Source: Acidobacteriales bacterium 59-55
Lineage (GTDB): Bacteria; Acidobacteriota; Terriglobia; Terriglobales; Acidobacteriaceae
NCBI GenBank assembly: GCA_001897435.1
Contig: MKSV01000004.1
Coordinates: forward strand, 62,001-126,000
DNA: 64,000 bases
Reading direction: 5' to 3'
A program made the position numbers and the translations under genes. Below are positions 45,114 to 53,217 of this stretch, piece by piece. Within the stretch, counting starts at the first letter, position 1. Each line of letters begins with the position of its first letter. The notes under the pieces are model-generated. The model was given only the letters and a program-made list of their open reading frames with translations. It ran no database searches and had not been told where the DNA came from.

Positions 45114-46040
45114 TCAGCCGCGCTGATTAATGAGGCGAATCATCTCTAAAAAGAGGTCGCCGGCGATCTGGAGCGAGTGGGCGCTGATCTTGTCCAGCGT
45201 GTCCTCGGCGGTGTGATGGTAGCCGTCGGGCATGGAGAAGGTGCGGGGGCCGTAGTCGATGTCGATGATGTCGAGCACAGGGACGCCGCGTTTGGCGAAG
45301 GGAAGGTGGTCGTCTTCGACCGCGGTGGAATTCTTGAAGACGTAGGCGGAGTGGCCGGTGTTCTTCGCCGCCTGTTTGAGCATGTCGAGCAGCCAGGGGG
45401 TGGAGTTGGCGTCCCGGTCGATGTTGAGGTCCTTATCGCCGATCATGTCGGCGAGCAGGAAGGCCTTGATCTTCTTGAGGGTGCCGTCCTGCGACCACTT
45501 GGCGGCGAGATGGCGGGTGCCGTAGAGGGAGTCCGTGGCGGACCAGGACTGAATGGCTTCTTCGCCGTCGTCGAAGACCAGCCAGATACTGTAGCCCTGG
45601 GGCGGATGGGCGCGGAGGTAGTTGCCCATCTCGATGAGCAGGGCGGTGGTGGAGCCGCCGTCGTTGGCGCCGACGAAGTTGATGTCGCGCAGCGGGTAGT
45701 TGGTCTCGTAGTGGGTGGCGAGGACGATGACACCGTCTTTTTTGCCGGGGTAGCGGACGATGTAGTTGCGCATCTCCAGCAGGCCGGCGGGGGTGCCGGC
45801 GGTGAAGCGGTCGGTCTCGAAGCGGCCCTGGGCGATCTCGGGCTTGAAGTGATCCTTGATGAAGGCCTCGGCTTTGGCGTGGCCGGGGGAGCCGACCCAG
45901 CGTTTGGGCGCGGCGGCGATATATTGCCGGGTGAGGTTGTAGGCGGCCTGGCCGTTGAATCTGGCGGGGGAGTTCTGGGCGGGGGCCTTCTGAGCCGCAG
46001 CGGGCAGGGTGAGAGAGATGGCGAGGAGGGCGGCTACCAT
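45114..46040 (-). CDS. Secreted M28-family zinc peptidase (glutaminyl cyclase-like)
   Basis: This protein of 308 residues from ATG 46040 has a short signal peptide (MVAALLAISLTLPAAAQ). The M28 domain has metal ligands in VLATHYETN, VGANDGGSTTALLIEMG, FDDGEEA (with the catalytic Glu), LLADMIGD and DGYHHTAEDT. The order and the WSATDSLYGTRHLA insertion resemble bacterial glutaminyl-peptide cyclotransferase homologues more than broad aminopeptidases. The frame is open upstream to about 46409, but that part consists of repeat A fragments and is not coding. It is predicted to be periplasmic. Confidence 0.86.
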   Translation of the reverse strand: MVAALLAISLTLPAAAQKAPAQNSPARFNGQAAYNLTRQYIAAAPKRWVGSPGHAKAEAFIKDHFKPEIAQGRFETDRFTAGTPAGLLEMRNYIVRYPGKKDGVIVLATHYETNYPLRDINFVGANDGGSTTALLIEMGNYLRAHPPQGYSIWLVFDDGEEAIQSWSATDSLYGTRHLAAKWSQDGTLKKIKAFLLADMIGDKDLNIDRDANSTPWLLDMLKQAAKNTGHSAYVFKNSTAVEDDHLPFAKRGVPVLDIIDIDYGPRTFSMPDGYHHTAEDTLDKISAHSLQIAGDLFLEMIRLINQRG

Positions 46041-46144
46041 CCCGCCCTTTGCGCAAAAGGCGCGCAAAGGATGGGGCACCCGGTTTGTTGTTGCCTGTGT
46101 TTGAGAAGGAGTGTCCGGGGAGCGGTGGTCGGGGCGCTGCGAGC

Positions 46145-46270
46145 GAAATACAGGGGTCTCTCCACTTCGCTTCGCTCCGGTCGAGATGACGTATGTATCT
46201 CTATTCCCCTTTATTTCGGCCGAGATGGCGTATGTCTCTCCACTCCGCCTCGGTTTGGTCGAGATGATGT
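46145..46270 (+). repeat. Interspersed repeat A, copy 3 with two degraded tandem partial copies
   Basis: A full copy runs from ATACAGGGGTCTCTCCACTT to CGGTCGAGATGACGT (46149-46192). Its core is CGCTTCGCT. Two decayed copies follow: one ends in GGCCGAGATGGCGT (about 46219-46232) and the next begins CTCTCCACTCCG and ends GGTCGAGATGATGT (46236-46270). This makes a short, decaying tandem array between the M28 and tatC genes. Confidence 0.75.
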
Positions 46271-46306
46271 GCTTCGGTGCAGGGCTGGACGGCGCAGGGG
46301 CTGTCA

Positions 46307-47089
46307 TCAGGACTTGATTTCCTTGGGTTTGCGGCGGGAGGGGTGGACGAGGAAGGCGACGCCGACGCCGACCATGTAGAGGGCGAGCATGGGCGTGGCG
46401 AAGAGGCACATGCTGACCGGATCGGGCATGGGGCAGATGATGGCGGCGATCAGGAAGATGACGAGGATCGCATAGCGGATGTGTCTGATCAGGAATTTGG
46501 CGTCGACGATGCCGAAGAGCGAGAGAAAAAAGATGAGGATAGGCAGCTCGAAGGTGATGCCCAGCCCGAGGATGATGGCGAGGAAGAAGCCGGTGTAGTC
46601 CTCGATGGTGATAATGGGGTGGAAGTCCCTGCCGAAGTCGCCGATGAGGACCTTGAGCGCGCCGGGGAGCACCCAGCGGTAGCCGAACCAGGCACCGGCG
46701 AGGAAGAGGCCGACGGTCGCGCCCATAAAAGGAAAGACGTAACGCTTCTCGTTGGCGTACATGCCGGGCGAGATGAAGAGCCAGACCTGGTAGAGGATGA
46801 AGGGCGAGGCGAGGATGGCGCCGCCGACCAGCGCGGTCTTGAGGTAGAGGTTGAGCGGATCGGTGGGGTGGGTGAAGTTGAGATCGATGTGCAGATTGGT
46901 GAGGGGCTGCTGGATGTAACCGTAGAGCCGCTCGTGGAAGGCGTAGGCGACGGCGAAGCCGACGAGCAGATAGATGGTGGCGCGGATGAGGCGTTTGCGC
47001 AGCTCCCCAAGGTGCTCCATCAGGCTCATGCCGGGGAGTTCGGCGCGGTCGGTGACCGCGGTTCGGGCGCGATCGACAAAATCAGCCAT
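46307..47089 (-). CDS. tatC: Sec-independent protein translocase TatC
   Basis: TatC, with TatB, recognises twin-arginine signal peptides and builds the translocation site in the inner membrane. This 260-residue protein has six hydrophobic segments. Family motifs are SLMEHLGELRKRLI at the N terminus (with the functional Glu), FISPGMYANEKRYVFPF, and the conserved Glu in LGLGITFELPILIFFL. The start overlaps the upstream tatB-like gene by eight bases. Substrates in this window include the exported enolase-family dehydratase and TIM-barrel isomerase, and possibly the sulfatase. Confidence 0.95.
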   Translation of the reverse strand: MADFVDRARTAVTDRAELPGMSLMEHLGELRKRLIRATIYLLVGFAVAYAFHERLYGYIQQPLTNLHIDLNFTHPTDPLNLYLKTALVGGAILASPFILYQVWLFISPGMYANEKRYVFPFMGATVGLFLAGAWFGYRWVLPGALKVLIGDFGRDFHPIITIEDYTGFFLAIILGLGITFELPILIFFLSLFGIVDAKFLIRHIRYAILVIFLIAAIICPMPDPVSMCLFATPMLALYMVGVGVAFLVHPSRRKPKEIKS

Positions 47090-47711
47090 GGAGGGATGCC
47101 TCGGCTACGTTGTCCGGCGCGGGCGCTGCGGTCTGATCGGCAGTCTTCTGTGGCTCGGGAGCGCGCGGGATGGAGGCGAAGGCCTGCGAGATGGAGGAGC
47201 TGGCTACGGGAAGGCCGGTGGAGGGTGGCATGAGTTGGAGGTCGCCCGAGGTGGCGATGGGCAGCGGCTCTGTAGCAGATTCGGCGGCGGGCTCGGCAAA
47301 AGATGCAGTGGCGGATTCAGCGGCAGGCTCGGCGAGCGATTCGGTATAGCCTCCGTCACCATGTCCGGTCCAGTCGTTCTGATCCTCGTCTCCGAAGGGG
47401 TGCATGTGGGGATGCTCTTCGAGCGGCTCCGCGTTTGGATCGGCGATGGTGTGCTCGGTGATATTTTCGCTGCCGTCGGTGATGGCGGGAACGATCGGGG
47501 CAGCCGCTTCCATTTCGGCGATCTTTTTCTGCTGTTCGGCCTGTTCGGACATGCGCAGCTCGTCTTCCATCTGCATGCGGAACTCGTTGGAGGCGCGGCG
47601 GAACTCGGCCATGAGCTTGCCCAGTTGACGGGCGAGCTCGGGCAGCTTCTTCGGGCCGAAGAGAAGCAGGGCGAGAAAGAAGATGAGTGCGCTGTCCTGA
47701 AAGCTAGGCAT
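47082..47711 (-). CDS. tatB: Twin-arginine translocase subunit TatA/TatB
   Basis: This 209-residue protein has a short N-terminal membrane helix (ALIFFLALLLFG), a hinge PKKLPELARQLGKLMAEFRR and an amphipathic, charged helix to about residue 70. A long acidic, low-complexity tail follows, containing a direct repeat of AEPAAESAT at about residues 127-148. FGPKKLPELAR and the length suit TatB better than TatA, but TatA/TatE cannot be excluded. It is coupled to tatC by an eight-base overlap. Confidence 0.86.
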   Translation of the reverse strand: MPSFQDSALIFFLALLLFGPKKLPELARQLGKLMAEFRRASNEFRMQMEDELRMSEQAEQQKKIAEMEAAAPIVPAITDGSENITEHTIADPNAEPLEEHPHMHPFGDEDQNDWTGHGDGGYTESLAEPAAESATASFAEPAAESATEPLPIATSGDLQLMPPSTGLPVASSSISQAFASIPRAPEPQKTADQTAAPAPDNVAEASLHG

Positions 47712-47910
47712 AGTTGAATCTCATCATACGGCTTACGTTGGACGGTAACAAATAGATGTCGTCTCTTGACACTGTTGTAAGATTAATGGTGTAGGACGGC
47801 TGAACCTGAAGAACGGAAGCAATGCGAAAGGCGCATCTTTCGGGAGCGATTTTCGTCCAATGAAGTAGAAGCGGCAACGATAGCCGCTCGCGTATTAAAG
47901 CGTAGTAAGA

Positions 47911-48073
47911 GTTGCAACATCCCCGTGGACTGGATGACGGTTTTAAAGCGAATCGTCATAGCGAATCCGCTGCAACTTAAGTAGTTTCATGCTTTCAACA
48001 TCCCCGTCTCGAAGGCGAAGGACGGTGCCGGCGCCAGCCGACACCAAACGACCTTGTGAGACTGAAGGCGGAG
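47911..48073 (+). promoter_or_regulatory. Tandem class-I NAD+ riboswitch (nadA motif) in the nadA leader
   Basis: Two similar domains precede nadA. Domain 1 (47911-47976) has outer stem GTTGCA/TGCAAC, the core CAACATCCCCGTGGA, a 6-bp inner hairpin (47934-47939 with 47954-47959) and the conserved AGCGAATC before TCCGC. Domain 2 (47991-48069) repeats CAACATCCCCGT, with stems GCTTTCA/TGAAGGC and GTCTC/GAGAC. The pattern matches my memory of the nadA-motif aptamer that binds NAD+ through its ADP part. The last strand of domain 2 (48063-48069) abuts the GGAG at 48070-48073, so ligand binding could hide the ribosome site. Confidence 0.88.
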
Positions 48074-48077
48074 TCTA

Positions 48078-49250
48078 TTGAACGATCTCATGGAAGAGGT
48101 CACGGCAACGGCCGTGGCAGAGCAGGTTGGTGAAAGCTGTTCTCTCGATCACTACCTAATGCAACCGGACCATACGATGGACGCGCGCATTGCCGCGGCG
48201 CGGGCCAAACTGGGCACCGATGTCCTGCTGCTGGGGCACCACTACCAGCGCGACGAGGTGATCCGGTTTGCCGATTTTACAGGCGACAGCTACAAGCTGA
48301 GCAAAGCGGCGGCGGAGGCGAAGGCGAAGTACCTGCTGTTCTGCGGCGTTCACTTTATGGCGGAGACGGCGGACCTGCTGAGCCAGCCGTGGCAGCAGGT
48401 GATTCTGCCGGACCTGAACGCGGGCTGCTCGATGGCCGATATGGCCGAGATCGGGCAGGTGGAGGACTGCTGGGACTCGTTCGAGCGGGCCGGCCTGTTG
48501 GGAGAGAACGACCAGGGCGCGGGTAACAGCGCGAAGGGAATCATCCCACTGACGTATATGAACTCGGCGGCGGCGATCAAGGCCTTTTGCGGCGAGCGCG
48601 GCGGATTGGTGTGTACCTCGTCCAATGCTCGCGGCGCCTTTGAGTGGGCGTTCAAGCGGGCGGAGAGGATTCTGTTTCTTCCCGATCAGCATCTGGGGCG
48701 GAACACGGCGTTTGCGATGGGGCTTCAGGCCGGCGAGATGGCGGTCTGGGATCCGTTCCAGATCAACGGCGGTTTGACGCCGGAGAAGATGCGCGCGGCG
48801 AAGGTGATCCTGTGGAAGGGGCACTGCTCGGTCCACCAGCGATTTTTGCCGGAGCATGTGGACCGGGTGCGGCGCGAGGAGCCGGGGATGCAGGTGATCG
48901 TGCATCCGGAGTGCCGCTGGGAGGTGTGCAGGAAGGCGGACACGGTTGGATCGACGGAGCGGATCATCAAGACGATCGAAGCTGCTCCCGAGGGCACCAG
49001 CTTTGCCGTGGGCACGGAGATTCACCTGGTCAACCGGCTGGCGAAGCGGTTTGCGCCGTTGGGCAAGCGGGTGATTACGCTCGACGATTCGGGCTGCCTG
49101 TGCACGACGATGTACCGCATCTCGCCGCAACACCTGGCCTGGGCGCTGGAGAATCTGGCCGAGGGTCGCGTGGTGAACCGCATCAAAGTAGACGATGAGG
49201 TGAAACAGTGGGCCCGGGTGGCGCTGGACCGGATGCTGGAGATCGTATGA
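48078..49250 (+). CDS. nadA: Quinolinate synthase
   Basis: NadA condenses iminoaspartate with dihydroxyacetone phosphate to quinolinate in de novo NAD synthesis; it is a 4Fe-4S enzyme. The 390-residue protein shows LLGHHYQRDEVIRFADFTGDSY, FCGVHFMAETADLL, the cluster cysteines in LNAGCSMADM, HPECRWEVC and DDSGCLCTTMYRI, and the MYRISPQHLAWALENL end. TTG 48078 lies four bases after GGAG (48070-48073), whereas ATG 48090 is too far from it, so TTG is preferred. It is probably controlled by the tandem NAD+ riboswitch immediately upstream. NadB and NadC are not in the window. Confidence 0.95.
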   Translation: MNDLMEEVTATAVAEQVGESCSLDHYLMQPDHTMDARIAAARAKLGTDVLLLGHHYQRDEVIRFADFTGDSYKLSKAAAEAKAKYLLFCGVHFMAETADLLSQPWQQVILPDLNAGCSMADMAEIGQVEDCWDSFERAGLLGENDQGAGNSAKGIIPLTYMNSAAAIKAFCGERGGLVCTSSNARGAFEWAFKRAERILFLPDQHLGRNTAFAMGLQAGEMAVWDPFQINGGLTPEKMRAAKVILWKGHCSVHQRFLPEHVDRVRREEPGMQVIVHPECRWEVCRKADTVGSTERIIKTIEAAPEGTSFAVGTEIHLVNRLAKRFAPLGKRVITLDDSGCLCTTMYRISPQHLAWALENLAEGRVVNRIKVDDEVKQWARVALDRMLEIV

Positions 49251-49256
49251 GAGAGG

Positions 49257-49700
49257 ATGGATGTGGGTAAGACGTTTACATTGAGCGAAGCGCAGACGAT
49301 GCTGCGGGTGCTGGAAGCGCTGTTGCGGAAGGCGCAGGCAGCGGCATCGCGGGTGGATGCGTTGGGGAGGGAGATGCAGGAGCTGAGCTACCGCATCTTC
49401 CTCTCCGGCGGAATGCAGGTGGACGTAACCGTGGCGGCTCGGCGGCGGGCTGAGCGCGACAAGGCCGAGCAGGAGACCAAGGACACGCTGGCCGAGATCG
49501 AGGCTATCGGGGTCGAGGTGCAGGACCTGGAGGAAGGGCTGCTGGACTTTCCCTGCGTGATGGACGGCCGGACGGTGATGCTGTGCTGGAAGCTGGGCGA
49601 GGACGCGATCGGACACTGGCACGATGCCGAGGATGGGTTTGCGGGGCGCAAGCCGCTGGATGGTCGGTTTGGCAAGCCGGAGCGGGAACGGCTGAATTAA
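49257..49700 (+). CDS. DUF2203 family protein
   Basis: This 147-residue protein has a coiled-coil-prone first two thirds (TLSEAQTMLRVLEALLRKAQ). The diagnostic C-terminal part is GVEVQDLEEGLLDFPCVMDGRTVMLCWKLGEDAIGHWH. This is the DUF2203 family, whose function is not established. It starts six bases after nadA, so it is co-transcribed and would be under the same NAD+ control. It could hint at a redox or cofactor-related role, but nothing catalytic is visible. Confidence 0.87.
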   Translation: MDVGKTFTLSEAQTMLRVLEALLRKAQAAASRVDALGREMQELSYRIFLSGGMQVDVTVAARRRAERDKAEQETKDTLAEIEAIGVEVQDLEEGLLDFPCVMDGRTVMLCWKLGEDAIGHWHDAEDGFAGRKPLDGRFGKPERERLN

Positions 49701-49787
49701 CTCTGAAGTGCGGTCTGTTAGGTAAGCTGGGAGGGACAGCGGCTCCGTGAGGGCACTGCTGAAGAGTGTGCCTGAAGGAGATTCGGA

Positions 49788-50549
49788 TTGCAGTATTTGA
49801 TTGGCTTCACGATAGCTGTGTTTATCGCCCTGACCGGCGTTGGCGCCGGAACAATTACGACCCCGGTGCTGATCCTCTTTCTGGACGTGCCGGCGGCGAT
49901 TGCGGTCAGCGTGGGGCTGATGTTTTCGGCGGCGGTGAAGCTGGTGCTGGTGCCGACGCAGATCTGGCGCAGGCAGGTGAACTGGCGGACATTGGGGTTC
50001 ATGCTGCTGGGCGGGGTTCCGGGTGTGCTGGCGGGGTCGCTGCTGCTGAAGCATTTTGTGAATGCGGGCTCGCAGATGGTGATCGATGCGACGCTGGGCG
50101 TGATTCTGGTCTTCACGTCGATCTGGCAGATCGCGTTCTCGTTTCGACCGCAGCAGGAGCAGAGGCCGCGCCGGGATCGCTCGCATGTGCTTCCGTGGCT
50201 GATGTTTCCGGTGGGCGCGGAGGTGGGGTTCTCGTCGGCGGGCGCGGGAGCGCTGGGCAGCGCGGCGCTGCTGGGCCTGACGCCGCTGAGTCCGGCGCAA
50301 GTGGTGGGGACCGATATCGCGTTCGGCTTCCTGGTGTCGCTGATCGGGAGCGGAGCGCACTGGTTTTCTCATGCCTCCGATCCGCAACTGCTGAATCATC
50401 TGATTGTGGGCGGACTGGCGGGCGCGGTGGTGGGCACGCTGATCGCGGGGAAGATTCCTAAGCGACCGCTGCGGTTTGCGCTGTGGGTGTGGCTGTTAAT
50501 CATCGGCGGCCAATTTCTTTATCGTGCGGTTCATGCTTTTCCGAGGTGA
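49788..50549 (+). CDS. TauE/SafE family sulfite/organosulfonate exporter
   Basis: This 253-residue membrane protein has about seven or eight hydrophobic segments and the two-half TauE layout (GVGAGTITTPVLILFLDVPAAIAVSVGL in the first half, GFSSAGAGALGSAALLGLTPLSPAQVVGTDIAFG in the second). Members export small anions such as sulfite or sulfoacetate. TTG 49788 has GAAGGAG upstream. It lies 87 bases after the DUF2203 gene; no sulfur genes neighbour it, so the substrate is open. Confidence 0.88.
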   Translation: MQYLIGFTIAVFIALTGVGAGTITTPVLILFLDVPAAIAVSVGLMFSAAVKLVLVPTQIWRRQVNWRTLGFMLLGGVPGVLAGSLLLKHFVNAGSQMVIDATLGVILVFTSIWQIAFSFRPQQEQRPRRDRSHVLPWLMFPVGAEVGFSSAGAGALGSAALLGLTPLSPAQVVGTDIAFGFLVSLIGSGAHWFSHASDPQLLNHLIVGGLAGAVVGTLIAGKIPKRPLRFALWVWLLIIGGQFLYRAVHAFPR

Positions 50550-50629
50550 GGGGAGATGCTCGCGCCGTGGAATTGCAAGACGATCTGGTTTGCGGATCTC
50601 CAGGCACATTCATGCGGGGGGCTTGAGTT

Positions 50630-51556
50630 ATGCTGGGGGCAGCAACTACTTCCCAATGGGTGGTGTCGATGGCCTTTGAGAACGTCAGTAGCATTCTGCA
50701 AATGGGCTCGGTATTCAGCAGCTTTAAGCTATTGCTTATTGCGGCATCATCTTCTCGCCCTCAATACCGTTCGCTTTGCTTCAAACTTCTGCAACCCTTT
50801 ACGAAGGATGGCGAGGTCTCTCTCCGGTACCGCTGTTACCATCGCTACCTGCGAAGTTCCGTGCGGCTCTCGGAACTGAGAAGCGACCTGTTGAGTGTTC
50901 TCGAATTGAGCGTTCGGGACACCTACCGTCTTGATCTCGGCTTTCAACCCGACCTCGTGATCGACGGCGGCGGCAACATTGGCCTGTTTACTCTTCGTGC
51001 GGCTGCTGCTGCAAATTCGACAAACGGTTCGCCTGTGAAATTTGTTGTCTGTGAGCCTCTGCCGAGAAATATCAAGCAGATCCAGAAGCATATTGACCTC
51101 AATCAAATACCGGCTGAGATTCTGCCGGTCTGTCTGGGTGGGGTTGGGCGTCAAATTCCCTTCTATTGCCGCGAGGCGATCGACAGCAGCTTCGATCCAC
51201 ATAAGCCATACCTCAGCACGATCGATATCCCTGTCTATACGCTCAGGGATGCTCTTGGCTCTTATCCGGCAAAGCGTATTTTGATAAAACTTGATATTGA
51301 AGGCATGGAGATTGAAGCTCTCGAAAGTTATGTGCCTGGCGAGCAGAGAGCGGTGTATATCGTTGGCGAGTTACATGGCGTAGCCGCGAATGCCTCGGTG
51401 ATGAAGCGGATCTTCCATGACAATGGATGGCGGCTTGAGCTTCATGACATTGCAAATAACAATGCAACTTTCCGGGCCTGTTCTCCGGCCGCGGCGCCGC
51501 TGCTGGCATGGGCCGCCGGGGCGCAATCGACTTCGCCTGCGGAGGGCCGGGCGTGA
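50630..51556 (+). CDS. FkbM family methyltransferase, copy 1
   Basis: This SAM-dependent methyltransferase has 308 residues. VIDGGGNIGLFTLRAA near residue 105 is motif I, FVVCEPLPRNIKQIQKHI follows, and LIKLDIEGMEIEALE is the FkbM-type motif around the catalytic region. FkbM proteins O-methylate sugars or polyketides. Its base composition is less GC-rich and its codon use looser than its neighbours, which suggests later acquisition. It is convergent with a second, different FkbM gene. No glycosyltransferase cluster is adjacent. Confidence 0.83.
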   Translation: MLGAATTSQWVVSMAFENVSSILQMGSVFSSFKLLLIAASSSRPQYRSLCFKLLQPFTKDGEVSLRYRCYHRYLRSSVRLSELRSDLLSVLELSVRDTYRLDLGFQPDLVIDGGGNIGLFTLRAAAAANSTNGSPVKFVVCEPLPRNIKQIQKHIDLNQIPAEILPVCLGGVGRQIPFYCREAIDSSFDPHKPYLSTIDIPVYTLRDALGSYPAKRILIKLDIEGMEIEALESYVPGEQRAVYIVGELHGVAANASVMKRIFHDNGWRLELHDIANNNATFRACSPAAAPLLAWAAGAQSTSPAEGRA

Positions 51557-51603
51557 AACTCCAAAATTCCAGAATCCGCATGAAGCTACGATGGCGGATG
51601 ATG

Positions 51604-51653
51604 TATACCCTCCGCTACGGCGGCAAAAGCGTCGCCTTCGGTCGAGATGACGT
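51604..51653 (+). repeat. Interspersed repeat A, partial copy 4
   Basis: The 5' flank is decayed (ATACCCTCCGCTAC). The core GGCGGC-AAAAGC-GTCGCC and the 3' flank TTCGGTCGAGATGACGTG are clear. The core is nearly the same as that of copy 5 at 57167. It lies between the convergent FkbM genes. Confidence 0.65.
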
Positions 51654-51722
51654 GAGATGAGTTGTGGTGGGTTGAGATGGAGGGCTTTGGCGCCGGAGAG
51701 TATGGAGAATCCGGCAGCAGGG

Positions 51723-52676
51723 TCAGGCGACGAGCGACGACGTGCGTGACGCGTAGAGGAACATGGCGCTCTGGACATTGACCTGGTGGCCGGCCTGGTT
51801 GAATGCCATCCAATCGAAGCCGTATTGCTCGAGTGCCTTCGGAATCGGATAGAGATCGTCGACGAACTGCGGATGCAGTTCCATGGTGAGGTTATCGACG
51901 TGAGCCAGCCATGCGGGTTCGCTGAAGACTGCCTGCTCATGGCCTTCGATGTCCATCTTCACCAGGTTGAAGCGGTCGATGCCCTGCTCGCGCATGATGG
52001 TTTCGATGGAGACAGTCTGATCCGGGTTCTGCCGCTCGACGGAAGGGCAGGAGATGAACTTGGTGTAGCGGGGAGCGCGGGAGACCTCGCAGCCGTTGGC
52101 TTCGAGCAGGAGCCGGTAGACGGGCTCATAGACCCCGACCGGCTCAACGCCGACGGCGATCTTCGCGTCGAGGGCGAGCAGCGCCAGCAGGGAGAACATG
52201 CCGCGATTCGCGCCCAGGTCGAGCACGGCGTCGAGCGGGGTGTGCAGCCGGAGATGCTCGAGATAGCAGTCGCGCGCGTACATCTCGCGCACGTTGCCGA
52301 AGGTGGGGTTGTCGTCGTGCGCGGCGAGGAGATGGTCGATGTCGGCCAATGGCATTGCCATGCGGGTATCGCCGAAATGGACGTGCATATTGCGGCTCAT
52401 GGCGGCGTCGAGCGCGGAGAGCTTCCTGGTCCGCAGGATGGCGGGACTTTGAAGCACGGTCGCCCTGGCGAGGGCGAACAGGTCGCGCCCTTCAAGGACA
52501 TGTCCCAGGGCGCTGTACTCCGAGAAGAAACGGGTGATTGCGTTGTTGCGCAACGAACCGACCTCGATGGAGATATTGTGCAGTCGCAAGCAGTGTACTC
52601 TCACGACGCGCTGCCAGTGCGGCAAATATTTGCTACCGGCAGCCTGTGAATAACTAAATCTATCGGACAATAACAA
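51723..52676 (-). CDS. FkbM family methyltransferase, copy 2
   Basis: This protein has up to 317 residues. DAVLDLGANRGMFSLLALLAL (about residues 150-168) is the SAM motif I. AVGVEPVGVYEPVYRLLLEANG follows, and FNLVKMDIEGHEQAVF is the FkbM signature. It presumably methylates a sugar or lipid-linked glycan hydroxyl. The longest start is TTG 52676, which would overlap the PerR operator; GTG 52604 is a more credible start. Sequence identity to copy 1 looks low, so this is not a recent duplication. Confidence 0.82.
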   Translation of the reverse strand: MLLSDRFSYSQAAGSKYLPHWQRVVRVHCLRLHNISIEVGSLRNNAITRFFSEYSALGHVLEGRDLFALARATVLQSPAILRTRKLSALDAAMSRNMHVHFGDTRMAMPLADIDHLLAAHDDNPTFGNVREMYARDCYLEHLRLHTPLDAVLDLGANRGMFSLLALLALDAKIAVGVEPVGVYEPVYRLLLEANGCEVSRAPRYTKFISCPSVERQNPDQTVSIETIMREQGIDRFNLVKMDIEGHEQAVFSEPAWLAHVDNLTMELHPQFVDDLYPIPKALEQYGFDWMAFNQAGHQVNVQSAMFLYASRTSSLVA

Positions 52677-52683
52677 TTATTGT
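52667..52683. promoter_or_regulatory. PerR/Fur-type operator
   Basis: ACAATAA-CAA-TTATTGT is a perfect 7-3-7 inverted repeat, AT-rich like known PerR boxes. It lies at the head of the Fur-family gene and between it and the divergent FkbM gene. Autoregulation of the PerR-like repressor is the natural reading. Confidence 0.72.
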
Positions 52684-52688
52684 TTGAT

Positions 52689-53129
52689 ATGAGGTACACT
52701 TGCTGGGTGCAGGGTGCTTCGACCAAGACGTTTCGCGAGCTTTGTGCCGAGCACGGCATTGCCGTGACGCATCAGCGCCAGGTGTTGTACGAGGTGATGC
52801 AGGGGATGAGCGGACATCCCAGCCCGGAAGAGGTTTATGCGCGGGTGAAGAAGAAGATTCCGGCGATCTCGCTGGCGACGGTCTATAAGAACATTCATCT
52901 CTTCGTGGAGAGCGGTGTTTTTCGCAAGATGAGCATGCATCACGGCTCGGTACGCGTGGAGATGAACAGCGAGGCGCACCATCACATGGTGTGCTCCAAG
53001 TGCAAGGCAATTACCGATATAGGGGAGCAGGAGTTGGGGCTGGTGTCGAAACGCACCCGCCTGCCGGGAGGTTTTCTGGTGGAGCGGTATGCGGTGGATG
53101 TCATTGGGTTGTGTCCGAAGTGTCAATAA
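52689..53129 (+). CDS. Fur-family peroxide regulator (PerR-like)
   Basis: This 146-residue Fur-superfamily repressor has a winged helix containing VTHQRQVLYEVMQGMSGHPSPEEVYARVKKKIPAISLATVYKNI split over residues 27-70. The regulatory site has EAHHHMVCSKCKAI, and a second Cys pair is in GLCPKC, giving the structural zinc Cys4 site. His and Asp residues of the metal sensor are present. A catalase gene follows by 88 bases and ahpC/ahpD lie downstream, so a PerR role (peroxide sensing) is more likely than iron control. The start is uncertain: ATG 52689 lies six bases after the operator; GTG 52707 is an alternative. Confidence 0.87.
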   Translation: MRYTCWVQGASTKTFRELCAEHGIAVTHQRQVLYEVMQGMSGHPSPEEVYARVKKKIPAISLATVYKNIHLFVESGVFRKMSMHHGSVRVEMNSEAHHHMVCSKCKAITDIGEQELGLVSKRTRLPGGFLVERYAVDVIGLCPKCQ

Positions 53130-53183
53130 GTCAGGAAGCCAATTCAGCAAGTCAGTAAGCCAGAGTGAAACAACGCAAGTCAG
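53128..53183. repeat. Three short direct repeats between the PerR-like gene and the catalase
   Basis: AAGTCAGGAAGCCA (53128-53141), AAGTCAGTAAGCCA (53149-53162) and a partial AAGTCAG (53177-53183) lie in the same orientation. The first overlaps the regulator's stop codon. They may be slippage products or regulator sites. Confidence 0.5.
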
Positions 53184-53217
53184 ACGGGCTGCGGCCCGAG
53201 AGATTTCGAGGTGAAGT

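Noticed and set aside
46041-46409. N-terminal 120-residue extension of the M28 peptidase frame
   Set aside because: The extension is made from repeat A copies and repeat-like sequence. The signal peptide at 46040 gives the natural start.
48156-50399. Long minus-strand frame antisense to nadA, DUF2203 and tauE
   Set aside because: Arg/His/Gln-rich translation without structure; plus-strand genes are well supported.
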